From: Candidatus Omnitrophota bacterium
Lineage (GTDB): Bacteria > Omnitrophota > Koll11 > Zapsychrales > Fredricksoniimonadaceae
Length of the DNA: 10,547 nt
Direction: 5' to 3'
Assembly (NCBI GenBank): GCA_023247595.1
Contig: JAHFGF010000044.1
Location: 1-10,547 of the forward strand
Shown: piece after piece, positions 1 to 7,381 of the stretch
Position numbering within the stretch: position 1 is the first letter of the stretch
How the letters are laid out: each line of letters opens with the position of its first letter
Position numbers and translations under genes: made by a program
The notes under the pieces: model-generated
The model's input: the letters and a program-made list of their open reading frames with translations, nothing else
Database searches by the model: none
Told to the model about the DNA's origin: nothing

Positions 1-573
1 GTGCTGAATATTACTGGGCTTGAACCGTGGCGCAAACGTCTGGCTCAGGAACTTTCCGGCGGATGGAAACAAAAACTCGCCGTGGCTAACGCGATTTTGC
101 ACCGGCCGAAAATTTTATTTCTGGATGAACCGACGGCCGGTATAGATCCCATTTCCCGCAGGTCAATCTGGGAATTGCTCTACCAAATTGCCGACGGAGG
201 TGTCGCGCTTTTTGTCACCACGCATTATATGGAAGAGGCTGAGCGCTGTAATCAAATTGCTTTTATCAGCCGCGGAAAAATTCTTAAGAGCGGATCTCCG
301 CAAGAGCTTAAAAAAAATTTACCAGGCAAACTTTTGGAGATCGGTTGTCATCCGGTGATGAAAGGTTCCAAGGTTTTTGGGCAAATCCCCGGAGTGTTGC
401 GGGTGACGGCGTATGGGACTTCGATTCATTTGAATGTTGAGGATACAGAATCTGTACGGACGAAGGTCCTTGAGCTGGCGCGCAGAGAGAATATTGAAAT
501 TTCTTTCATTGAAGCTATTGACCCTTCATTGGAAGATGTCTTTGCGACCATCGCGGAAGGTGAACGTGAATAA
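1..573 (+). CDS. ABC exporter ATP-binding protein, C-terminal part (5' end outside the window)
   Basis: This is the nucleotide-binding subunit of an ABC-2 type exporter. It would hydrolyse ATP on the cytoplasmic face to drive the permease encoded directly downstream. The visible 190 residues contain the ABC signature LSGGWKQK (about residues 18-25), the Walker B motif ILFLDEP (38-44, with D42 and catalytic E43), the D-loop AGIDP (46-50) and the H-loop His (H75 in VTTHYMEEAE). The Walker A and Q-loop half is missing because the reading frame runs off the window start, so the GTG at position 1 is probably an internal codon. The C-terminal tail of about 100 residues after the H-loop is typical of drug or lipid exporter ATPases such as YbhF, DrrA and YhiH. 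The stop overlaps the permease start by 8 nt, which indicates co-translation. The substrate cannot be inferred. Confidence 0.93.
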   Translation: MLNITGLEPWRKRLAQELSGGWKQKLAVANAILHRPKILFLDEPTAGIDPISRRSIWELLYQIADGGVALFVTTHYMEEAERCNQIAFISRGKILKSGSPQELKKNLPGKLLEIGCHPVMKGSKVFGQIPGVLRVTAYGTSIHLNVEDTESVRTKVLELARRENIEISFIEAIDPSLEDVFATIAEGERE

Positions 574-1669
574 TATCCGAGCTGTTGCCATCAAAGAATT
601 TTTGCATATCCTGCGCGACAAGCGAACGCTCATGCTGATTATTTTTATGCCGTTTATGCAGCTGATGCTTTACGGTTTTGCCGTGAATATGGATGTCAAA
701 CATTTGGCAACCGTGGTGTACGACCAGGACCGCACGTATTTATCCCGTCGGTTGACTGAGACTTTTGTCCAGTCCGCGTATTTCGACGTGGTCAAGAATG
801 TCAATGCCCGGCAGGAATTGCGCAGCGCTCTTGATCATGGTCAGGCAAAAGTCGGTTTGGTTATTCCGCCGACATTTACAAAAGATGCCTTGTCCGGCAA
901 AGGCGCGCAGTTGCAGCTTTTGGTGGATGGGACCGATTCCAATCCGGCTAACGCGGCTGTATCCAGCAGCCAGTCGGTCGTCGTCGCGTTTATGCAGAAG
1001 GAAGGGCTGATTGCGGCCCAGGTTATGCCGATTGATCTTCGTCCTCGGCTTTGGTATAACCCGGATTTAAAAAGTACCTATTTTATGATTCCCGGTCTTG
1101 TGGGGCTTATTCTACAATTTATTGTGCCCATGATAACTGCGAGCGCCATCGTCAGGGAAAAAGAGCGCGGCAATATTGAACAATTGCTTGTGACGCCGAT
1201 TAAACCGTATGAACTGATGATTGGGAAATTGATTCCTTACGTTTGTATCGGTCTTGTGATTGTGACGCTTATCTTAAGTGTTTCTTGGCTATTTTTTCAC
1301 GTGCCAATCCGGGGTAATTTGTTTACGCTGTTTATCCTCACGCTTTTGTATATTTTGCTTTGTTTGGCCATTGGTTTGTTGGCTTCAACGGTTGCCGATA
1401 ATCAGCAGCAGTCATCGCAAATCGTCATGATGTTCGCGGCTCCGTCGATTCTGCTTTCGGGATTTGTGTTTCCCAGGGAAACTATGCCGTGGCCGATTTT
1501 TGGATTGAGTTATCTTATTCCCATGACGTATTTTCTCAAAATAGCCCGAGGGATTATTTTAAAAGGCCTCGGGTTTGCGGATCTGCTTGATCAAATCATT
1601 CCTTTGCTCGTGATGACCATCCTGGTTGTCACTTTAAGCGTCCTGCGATTTACAAAACGTATTAAGTAG
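566..1669 (+). CDS. ABC-2 type exporter permease (YhhJ/YbhS/DrrB-like)
   Basis: This is the membrane subunit partnered with the upstream ATPase. The frame is open from 434, but GTG at 566 is preferred: GGAAGG (555-560) lies 5 nt upstream, and from there the product begins VNNIRAVAIKEFLHILRDKR, the usual start of this family. The 367-residue protein has one N-terminal membrane segment (about 20-42), an extracytoplasmic domain of about 130 residues, and then about five closely spaced helices (from about 172 to 363). That is the ABC2_membrane_3 layout. The conserved cytoplasmic coupling motif EKERGNIEQLLVTP starts at about residue 198, just after the second helix. The length is normal for the family. 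Known relatives export drugs, lipids or polymers; nothing here fixes the cargo. The gene is convergent with the glycosyltransferase gene that follows. Confidence 0.93.
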   Translation: MNNIRAVAIKEFLHILRDKRTLMLIIFMPFMQLMLYGFAVNMDVKHLATVVYDQDRTYLSRRLTETFVQSAYFDVVKNVNARQELRSALDHGQAKVGLVIPPTFTKDALSGKGAQLQLLVDGTDSNPANAAVSSSQSVVVAFMQKEGLIAAQVMPIDLRPRLWYNPDLKSTYFMIPGLVGLILQFIVPMITASAIVREKERGNIEQLLVTPIKPYELMIGKLIPYVCIGLVIVTLILSVSWLFFHVPIRGNLFTLFILTLLYILLCLAIGLLASTVADNQQQSSQIVMMFAAPSILLSGFVFPRETMPWPIFGLSYLIPMTYFLKIARGIILKGLGFADLLDQIIPLLVMTILVVTLSVLRFTKRIK

Positions 1670-1679
1670 AAAACTTTTG

Positions 1680-1712
1680 AGCGGCGTAAATCGTACGGCT
1701 GTCTTATTTTTT
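1680..1712 (+). terminator. possible weak terminator after the ABC genes
   Basis: AGC-gg-CGTA (1680-1688) can pair with TACGGCT (1694-1700), giving a 7-bp stem with a 2-nt bulge and a 5-nt loop. It is followed by GTCTTATTTTTT (1701-1712). The position, 10 nt after the permease stop, is right for a plus-strand terminator. It overlaps the last codons of the convergent GT2 gene. The stem is short and bulged, so this is tentative. Confidence 0.35.
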
Positions 1713-3350
1713 AACGTCGCGATGTTTATCCGTCACCCAGAATTCCATGTAACGGCCGAACATGAGGCGTGTTTGCGCGTCGAGGGCGGGCAGGGCGCTT
1801 AGGAAGGTCAGGATAAAAGGAAGCAGGCACCATTCAAAGGCATGCAGGATTTTTTCCGCGATGGGAAATTTTCGTTCATGCTTGGGCAAGAGTAAAATGC
1901 TTAAGATGATAGAAATGATAAGCGACAGACCGGCCAAGTTGAAAATCACGCCGATAACTCTGGGCGCGTTGTAGGTCACAACCGAATACATGTATTCCTG
2001 CCGGGCAAAGAAAGCTGGAACCCAGCCGATAAAGCTCAATAAAAATCCCCACGTCGCCCACGACACATGGCCTTCGAACAGTTTGAACCCGTGGCGCAAT
2101 TTATCATAGGTTGAAATATTTTTATTTTTCAGAAACAGCCTCATTACGATGGGAAAATTCTCAACGCCCCAGGCCCAGCGTCTTTTTTGTTTGTAAACGA
2201 TACTGATGGTTTCAATCCAATTTCTGGATCCGGCCACATCCATCGACAGCGTCGTGAGTATGGGGACCACGCGGTATTGGCTGTTGAAATGAATGTAGCA
2301 TTTCCAAAAAATGGCCGAGTCATCCGAAATCATATCAACCGGCCAGTAATCCACGTCCACAAGCGCTTTTAAACTCATGCTGTGGCTTGAAAAGGTCACG
2401 AGCTTTTCAGGATTGGTTGCTTCAATCAATTGAAAGAAAGAAGAGCCTGTTTCCATGACCCTCGCGAAACCAGGGACCTGCCAGATGTTGTTGTGATAGA
2501 CGGGAATCGGCTGAAAACTGGCGCGGTACCGGTCGGGGGTGACCAGAAAATGATAGGTCAGGCAGGATAGAAAGTTTAGGCTGACAACGGAATCCGCGTC
2601 AAAGCAGGACAGGATGACATGCTCGACGGGTATATTATTCTGCGCGATAAAACGGGTGGCCTTGCGCGCGGCATAGGTGACGTTGGCTCCTTTTACGCGG
2701 GCCTCGCCGTTTAAGTTGTCGGGGTGGATAAAGACCAGGATGTCGTAGAAATTTTTTCGATATGCTTTTTGCAGAGCGATGATGTCGTCTTTTACGTTCT
2801 GCGCGGCGCGTTCTTCAACGGCAAAGACAATCAGGATCTGTTTGGTTGGAAATGTTTGACGGGACAAAACTTCAATGCCCGGTTCAATGACTTCTTTATT
2901 TTCTTTGGCTACCGGAAAAATAATGGCGTGATAAATGTCTGTCGACGCCGGAGGTTTATCAGCGGAGTCTTTGAGTTCCCGCAATTCCTGATGATGGCGG
3001 TGCCACGAAAAATATTTGCCCAGATTAAGTATGGACGGAGCTTTTTGAGGGGCCTTGAGATAGTCTTCCAAATAATCTGCATGACGGATTTTTTCATTCC
3101 AGTCGGTGTCTTCTTCTGTTTTAATCCGGAAATAGGAAAGAAGAAGAAAGATCGTCATGTAGGCTAGTTTGAAAAGCCAGTATAAATCAAGCGCGATGAT
3201 GAGGATGGCGGCCCACAAGGGTTTGAAGGAGGCCAGAACAATCATGCCCAGTAGAATGCTCCAGCTCGTCAATCCCGGCAGGATTTCAAAAAGGCGCTGC
3301 AGGCGCTGTTCGCGCGCGCCAAGGTTTTCTTTGGTAAAGGCCAGGGTCAT
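1704..3350 (-). CDS. membrane-bound family 2 glycosyltransferase with QxxRW motif
   Basis: This is an inverting GT2-fold glycosyltransferase embedded in the inner membrane. It would transfer sugar from a nucleotide-sugar in the cytoplasm to a growing polymer or lipid acceptor. The 548 residues show two N-terminal membrane helices (about 27-78), a cytoplasmic GT-A domain (about 125-400) and about three C-terminal helices (about 425-530). Catalytic features are the D251-A-D253 metal and nucleotide-sugar motif (CFDADSV), the acidic SDD pair at 343-344 in the place of the TED motif, and Q388-K-R-R391-W392, the acceptor-binding QxxRW of processive enzymes such as cellulose and hyaluronan synthases. 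ATG 3350 overlaps the stop of the upstream PEGA gene (ATGA, 3347-3350), and a purine-rich AAGAAGAG precedes it. The product sugar is unknown. No PilZ domain is visible. Confidence 0.9.
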   Translation of the reverse strand: MTLAFTKENLGAREQRLQRLFEILPGLTSWSILLGMIVLASFKPLWAAILIIALDLYWLFKLAYMTIFLLLSYFRIKTEEDTDWNEKIRHADYLEDYLKAPQKAPSILNLGKYFSWHRHHQELRELKDSADKPPASTDIYHAIIFPVAKENKEVIEPGIEVLSRQTFPTKQILIVFAVEERAAQNVKDDIIALQKAYRKNFYDILVFIHPDNLNGEARVKGANVTYAARKATRFIAQNNIPVEHVILSCFDADSVVSLNFLSCLTYHFLVTPDRYRASFQPIPVYHNNIWQVPGFARVMETGSSFFQLIEATNPEKLVTFSSHSMSLKALVDVDYWPVDMISDDSAIFWKCYIHFNSQYRVVPILTTLSMDVAGSRNWIETISIVYKQKRRWAWGVENFPIVMRLFLKNKNISTYDKLRHGFKLFEGHVSWATWGFLLSFIGWVPAFFARQEYMYSVVTYNAPRVIGVIFNLAGLSLIISIILSILLLPKHERKFPIAEKILHAFEWCLLPFILTFLSALPALDAQTRLMFGRYMEFWVTDKHRDVKK

Positions 3351-4834
3351 TTCTCTTCTTCCGTCGTGAGTGCTTTTTTTTCTGTTGAACCCGCGGAGAT
3401 TAATGTGTGCTGCGGGATAATATCCAGGGACGATAAACGGCTGGTTTCTTTGCTGATGTAAAAAACTTTCCCCGTTTTGTTAGAAAAATAAACATTGGAA
3501 CGCGGCTGAATCTCGACGATCTTTCGGATGTCCTGCGTTTCGCAGCATTGAATGTCGGCAAGGTAAATTTGACCGTCATCCGCGATTAACAGGTGACTGT
3601 CTTCATTAGCCCAGTAGACTTGGCTGATCTCTTTAAATGCTACGTTAATCCAAGCGACAGTTGGTATTTCATCCGTATTTTTTTTAGAAAAATCCATAAT
3701 GCCGATTTGTTTGGAATTCCAAAAAGCCAGTTTCCGGAATTTCTTATGCCACTTAAACCCTTTGATATTCTTTTCCGATATCAAATAAGGTTTGAGATTG
3801 CTGAGAAGCGTACCGTTTTTGCCGATTAGAAAAACAATATGTTCCGACGCGGCCCACATCGTTGTGAACGGAAATTGTTTGATGATTAGATCATTAAAAG
3901 TCTGGCTGTTGGACGCCGGCTGTACGGTGTCTTCAAGATCATTGGTGTTGGCTCTCAACAGTGTTTTGTCGCTGGAGATGAAGTAAATGATTTGATTGTA
4001 GGTGCTGAAATTTTCTACGTTTTCAATGATGCCGGGATAAATGGCCTTGGTGGCCATGTCAAGGCGGTTAATGGTGTGATCCTGCAAAGAGTAGAGGTGG
4101 CGGGGATCGTTTTGGGACCATTGAATAGACTGCGGATTAACAGGAAAAAGATTGGTAATATCCTCGGTCTTGGAAGGTCCGAAGATGAGGTCAGTCCATA
4201 AGTATTTTCTACCGAAGTCAGTCTCGATTTCAAAAATTAAATAAGGGCTCGCGGTAACGGCAAAGTGATTAAGAATCCGGCCTTTAGGGATTGAAAGCTG
4301 ACGGGGAAATAATGGTTTAAGTAGAGAGTTTTCATCTTTGCGTTCCGGCAGGATATTTTGGCGGATGCTTTCATCCCAGATGTGAAATAAATAATCCTGC
4401 GTGTTTTCTGCGGCTGTGACGATAACAAATGGATTTTCATCAACAGCTAAAAGTTTGTTAACGGGCTGAACCGATAATTCATCCGGTTTCATGGACTCTT
4501 TAATGAGCAGGATATTTTCCAGGGGTGTAGCTTTTTCAGCAGAAACGCTAAGCGTTGTTTCCCAGAGTTGATATCCAGGGGCTTTGATTCTGATGTGATA
4601 GGACCCCGGCATAAGGTTGTCAATCAGCGTCGGTGTTTCATCTTTGTGCGGTTTGTCATTAACAGTAATCGAAGCGCCGGATGGGATGGTCGCGATATAG
4701 ACAACGCCGGTTTTGATCATATTTTTCTTTCCCGGCTTGATGACGATTCCCAGTGAATACAGGATCAAGGACGGGCAAATGATGAGATAGAGGAATGTAA
4801 ACAGTACAAAAAGTGATTTTCGTAAGCGGATCAT
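3347..4834 (-). CDS. membrane-anchored PEGA-domain protein with beta-rich, propeller-like C-terminal region
   Basis: From ATG 4834 the 495-residue product has a basic N-terminus, one membrane helix (about 7-31) and then a PEGA domain (about 42-112). The PEGA features are IPSGASITVNDK, ETPTLIDNLMPGSYHI and KAPGYQLW. The remaining 380 or so residues are full of short hydrophobic strands and aromatic/Asp turns (for example LLIADDGQIYLADI), suggesting a beta-propeller or similar beta-sheet domain outside the membrane. No catalytic motif or lipobox was seen. PEGA domains are known from surface-layer-associated proteins and from proteins that bind envelope polymers; here the protein is translationally coupled to the GT2 enzyme, so an assembly or partner role is inferred. 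The frame is open upstream to TTG 4918, but that extension (28 residues, polar) comes out of a palindromic element. ATG 4834 places the membrane anchor at the N-terminus, although it has no clear Shine-Dalgarno. Confidence 0.8.
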   Translation of the reverse strand: MIRLRKSLFVLFTFLYLIICPSLILYSLGIVIKPGKKNMIKTGVVYIATIPSGASITVNDKPHKDETPTLIDNLMPGSYHIRIKAPGYQLWETTLSVSAEKATPLENILLIKESMKPDELSVQPVNKLLAVDENPFVIVTAAENTQDYLFHIWDESIRQNILPERKDENSLLKPLFPRQLSIPKGRILNHFAVTASPYLIFEIETDFGRKYLWTDLIFGPSKTEDITNLFPVNPQSIQWSQNDPRHLYSLQDHTINRLDMATKAIYPGIIENVENFSTYNQIIYFISSDKTLLRANTNDLEDTVQPASNSQTFNDLIIKQFPFTTMWAASEHIVFLIGKNGTLLSNLKPYLISEKNIKGFKWHKKFRKLAFWNSKQIGIMDFSKKNTDEIPTVAWINVAFKEISQVYWANEDSHLLIADDGQIYLADIQCCETQDIRKIVEIQPRSNVYFSNKTGKVFYISKETSRLSSLDIIPQHTLISAGSTEKKALTTEEEK

Positions 4835-4865
4835 AAATGAGTGCGGTTTCGATGCGATGTTTTTA

Positions 4866-4986
4866 GCGTTATTCTCCTTCGCAAAATTAATAGAACGGTT
4901 TTTTTTGCTTCGGAGCAATTATTCTGCTCGAGAATATTCCTGCGAAGCAAAGCTAATAATTCTATTGTTTTTGCGTAGCAGAATAG
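4866..4986. repeat. nested palindromic element with four copies of a TTTGC..AG.AATA motif
   Basis: This is a compact inverted-repeat structure between the GT-C and PEGA genes. The outer arms ATTCTCCTTCGCAAAA (4871-4886) and TTTTGCGTAGCAGAAT (4969-4984) match as inverted repeats at 14 of 16 positions. The middle arms TTTGCTTCG (4904-4912) and CGAAGCAAA (4943-4951) match at 9 of 9. The inner arms TATTCT (4920-4925) and AGAATA (4931-4936) enclose a 5-nt loop. Read as motifs, there are four related units in alternating orientation. It covers the last codons and TAG of the GT-C gene (4962-4964). A run of eight A follows the inner hairpin on the minus strand (T tract 4899-4906), so it is not a canonical terminator for the operon. 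It may be a dispersed palindromic repeat or MITE-like relic, or an mRNA-processing hairpin. Confidence 0.6.
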
Positions 4987-7250
4987 TTACGGTTAAACCA
5001 TTTTTGCCATTCATTAAGCAGAGATTGGCCTTCATTAATTTTGGCGGCATCTTGCGCGGCAATGCCGTCTAAAAGCTGTCGGGTCCCTTTCATATAAAGA
5101 TCGCGGACAGCTGTGCCCAGGCCGTCATAATTTTTGTTCAACTGGTCGATATCCAGCAGGTCGGCGTAATCCATGGATAGTGTGCGCAGCCGGAACGATT
5201 CACGCATGGTGTTTTGATCGATACCTCCGCGTTGCAAAGCGGATTGTAATACTTGTTCGGACTCCACCGCCAGGCGGAGCATCTGCTGCACATAGGAAGC
5301 GCTGACGGAACGGGCCAGGGATCCGTCGGGATCTTTGCGGAAAATACTCAAGAATGTGTATTGGTTTGTTTTAACAAAATTGACACCGTTGATTGAGACG
5401 TTCGGTATGCCTTTGGCTGTCTCGTGAACCACTAAACAAGGATTGAAATCGCCGCGCGGATATTTAAACTTTCCCGACGGATTAATGACATTGACGTGTT
5501 CAAAGCGAACGTTTGTGTTTTTGGGATGTCCCAAATACAGCCAGAGCGGATATTCCCAACTGTCGATGCTCATGATGAGAGCGACATCTTTACAGCCGCT
5601 TTGCTGGATTTCTTGAGCGGCTTTTTGATAGGAATAATATTCGCCGGGAATATTGCTGAAATATTGTTTGTCTCTGTCTCTGTTAAAAATTGTAAATTCT
5701 TTATTAAGCAGAGGCCGAGACCGATTATGAACAATCCAGGGAAGGCATAACAAAACAAGGATAAACGTAATGACAATTTGAAATCGGGGATAGTTCTTGT
5801 CGAGAACCGTGCCTAAAAATGGAACGGATAAAATAACCATAGGGAGCAATAGTCGGTTGCCCCATGGCTGCCATTTCACTAATAAGAAGAACAGCGTTAA
5901 GGCGCATGCCAAGGCAAAGAAGTAGATTTTGATATCAGGACTGTAGATAATTTTTCGTCGAAACAAATAAACAACGGACATGATGATAAACAAAATGGTA
6001 TAAGCGGTGTTGCAGGAATTGTCTTCATGGATATCTTGTCTGATTTGATATGCTTCGCCTATGGTAAAGCGCGTATCGATGACATTAAGTCCGACCGCTG
6101 TATGAATCCGCTTGATGGAATCCGCGATGAATTGATTCAATTGTTGATTGGATGTGCACAGGTTTAATCCCAGATAGCGTAAGGCTGTTGAAAAAACAGC
6201 CTGTGGCCGGTATTGTTCATTGGTCACGGTTTTTGATTCTGACTTCAGCGTCAGAGGATTGCCGTCTAATTGATAATTGCGTAAATACTGCGGGGCATTG
6301 AAAGCGAATACAATTAAGAAAGTAGAAATTAAGACGAAGCCAATATTTTTTGTTTGTTTAAGGGCTGTCGCGCAAAAAAACCAAATTAAAAATGGAAACA
6401 GAAATATGGCGCTGGTGGTTTTGGTGGACAGCGCGAGTCCAAGAGATAAAGAAAACCATAAGACGGCCTTTTTTGAAAATGTTTGTTTTAATTGAATGCC
6501 AAAGTAAATGGCGCACAGGCACCATATGGCGGCCGCGTAATCATTTTGCGTGCTGGACGCTTCAAGAATTCCAACCGGGATGCTGGCGCAGATAGCGGCA
6601 GTGATGAGTTGTCCTCGTTTACGCGCGCCGAGCAATTGGGCAATCAAAGAACAGGCAATGACGCTTGCAAGCATGCAGAACCATTGAACCAAATTCGCGA
6701 ACCGATCGCTTTGAGAAAGGATTTGTAAGTGGCAAATGGCGTATTCCGACCATGGAGAGGCCCACAATTGCCGCGGCATGGAAGTGGGGTAAAAAGCGAC
6801 GCTTTTGTTCTGGATCCAATGGGCTACCCGTGACATGTGGTAGGTCATGGAATCCCAATTGTTGGGCGGGGCAACAAAAGCGGTTATGCCAGCGGCAAGA
6901 ATGATAGCGGTCGTCAGGAAAAACAACAGTTTGTTTATTGTGTTTACAGGTGTTGACTCGCCGGGATTTGGGAATGGCACATTTTTTTTGAAAAACATCA
7001 TCGTGATGAAGGTTGAGGTAATCACGGCCACCCAAAAAAGGGCAAGAGGGGTAAAAGAAAGCGCGGAACATAGGCTCAGGAATTCTGTGCCGATAGTAAT
7101 GCAACTGCCGGTCAAAAGGCAGGCTGTTAGAAAAGCGTGCCGCAATGATCGTTCGCTTCTGTTTAAGCGGTAGGAGCAGACCCAAAATAAAATGAATGAA
7201 ATAAGCGGTAAGGCTGTCAGCATAGTTTGATGAATTTCAAAGTAAGCCAT
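4962..7250 (-). CDS. large GT-C-like polytopic membrane glycosyltransferase with soluble C-terminal region
   Basis: This 762-residue protein has about ten or more hydrophobic segments over the first 505 residues and then about 255 mostly soluble residues. After the first few helices it carries APPNNWDSMTYHMSRV. The N130-N-W132-D133 acidic site in the first large extracytoplasmic loop resembles the conserved acidic residue of GT-C enzymes (PMT/ArnT/GT39-type), which use polyprenyl-phosphate-sugar donors on the outer face of the membrane. A transfer reaction of this kind is inferred; donor and acceptor are unknown. The C-terminal end is helical and charged (about 650-762) and is unusual for the class. 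The frame is open to TTG 7334, but ATG 7250 is preferred: GGATGG lies 9 nt upstream, and the extension would overlap the regulator's promoter. The gene is first of the three-gene minus-strand group, and its last eight residues (NYSATQKQ) lie within the palindromic element. Confidence 0.82.
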   Translation of the reverse strand: MAYFEIHQTMLTALPLISFILFWVCSYRLNRSERSLRHAFLTACLLTGSCITIGTEFLSLCSALSFTPLALFWVAVITSTFITMMFFKKNVPFPNPGESTPVNTINKLLFFLTTAIILAAGITAFVAPPNNWDSMTYHMSRVAHWIQNKSVAFYPTSMPRQLWASPWSEYAICHLQILSQSDRFANLVQWFCMLASVIACSLIAQLLGARKRGQLITAAICASIPVGILEASSTQNDYAAAIWCLCAIYFGIQLKQTFSKKAVLWFSLSLGLALSTKTTSAIFLFPFLIWFFCATALKQTKNIGFVLISTFLIVFAFNAPQYLRNYQLDGNPLTLKSESKTVTNEQYRPQAVFSTALRYLGLNLCTSNQQLNQFIADSIKRIHTAVGLNVIDTRFTIGEAYQIRQDIHEDNSCNTAYTILFIIMSVVYLFRRKIIYSPDIKIYFFALACALTLFFLLVKWQPWGNRLLLPMVILSVPFLGTVLDKNYPRFQIVITFILVLLCLPWIVHNRSRPLLNKEFTIFNRDRDKQYFSNIPGEYYSYQKAAQEIQQSGCKDVALIMSIDSWEYPLWLYLGHPKNTNVRFEHVNVINPSGKFKYPRGDFNPCLVVHETAKGIPNVSINGVNFVKTNQYTFLSIFRKDPDGSLARSVSASYVQQMLRLAVESEQVLQSALQRGGIDQNTMRESFRLRTLSMDYADLLDIDQLNKNYDGLGTAVRDLYMKGTRQLLDGIAAQDAAKINEGQSLLNEWQKWFNRNYSATQKQ

Positions 7251-7303
7251 AATAGCACACCATCCGGAAATGTGAAATTGCTTAGGTTTTTGTTTGGCAG
7301 GGC

Positions 7304-7331
7304 TTGACAGGAAAGAAAATATGCATATAAT
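7304..7331 (+). promoter_or_regulatory. consensus sigma-70 promoter of the TetR gene
   Basis: TTGACA (7304-7309) and TATAAT (7326-7331) both match the sigma-70 consensus exactly and are separated by 16 nt. Transcription should begin near 7338, inside the operator-like palindrome, leaving a leader of about 44 nt before the preferred ATG at 7382. The 131-nt divergent gap (7251-7381) contains this promoter. No equally clear promoter for the minus-strand GT-C gene was seen in it. Confidence 0.85.
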
Positions 7332-7334
7332 CAA

Positions 7335-7348
7335 ACCGACTAGTTGGT
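7335..7348. promoter_or_regulatory. putative TetR-family operator
   Basis: ACCGACTAGTTGGT is a 14-bp dyad in which 6 of 7 base pairs match about its centre (ACC-ACT/AGT-GGT). It starts 4 nt after the -10 box and covers the predicted transcription start. ACC...GGT half-sites of this kind are typical of TetR-family operators, including the NemR type. A regulator bound here would occlude RNA polymerase, so the downstream tetR gene is most likely autorepressed. Because the site sits in the divergent gap, the minus-strand glycosyltransferase gene could also respond. Confidence 0.75.
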
Positions 7349-7381
7349 ATGTTTTATGCTTTTGAAGTAAATATCATTGTT

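Noticed and set aside
434..565. Upstream extension of the ABC permease frame to ATG 434
   Set aside because: It lies entirely within the ATPase coding sequence. The extension is basic and unlike permease N-termini, while GTG 566 has a well-placed GGAAGG.
2724..3167. 147-codon plus-strand open frame antisense to the GT2 gene
   Set aside because: It is an antisense shadow of the conserved glycosyltransferase frame. The Phe/Gly-rich product has no recognisable motif or Shine-Dalgarno.
4835..4918. TTG 4918 as the start of the PEGA protein
   Set aside because: The codon lies in the palindromic element with no properly spaced Shine-Dalgarno, and the added residues are polar and precede the membrane anchor.
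4899..4951. Rho-independent terminator between the GT-C and PEGA genes
   Set aside because: On the transcribed (minus) strand the hairpin is followed by an A-run and not a U-run, so it would not terminate the operon by the usual mechanism.
4866..4986. CRISPR-like array (repeated units with spacers)
   Set aside because: The units are degenerate, alternate in orientation and have uneven short gaps, and there are no cas genes. It is a nested palindrome.
6619..7185. 188-codon minus-strand open frame overlapping the large GT-C gene
   Set aside because: It is a shifted-frame shadow: rich in Arg/His/Pro, with no coherent domain and no ribosome-binding site, while the main frame has clear membrane helices and the NNWD motif.
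7251..7334. TTG 7334 as the start of the large GT-C protein
   Set aside because: It would place coding sequence across the divergent promoter and adds a polar segment ahead of a normal N-terminus. ATG 7250 has a GGATGG at reasonable spacing.
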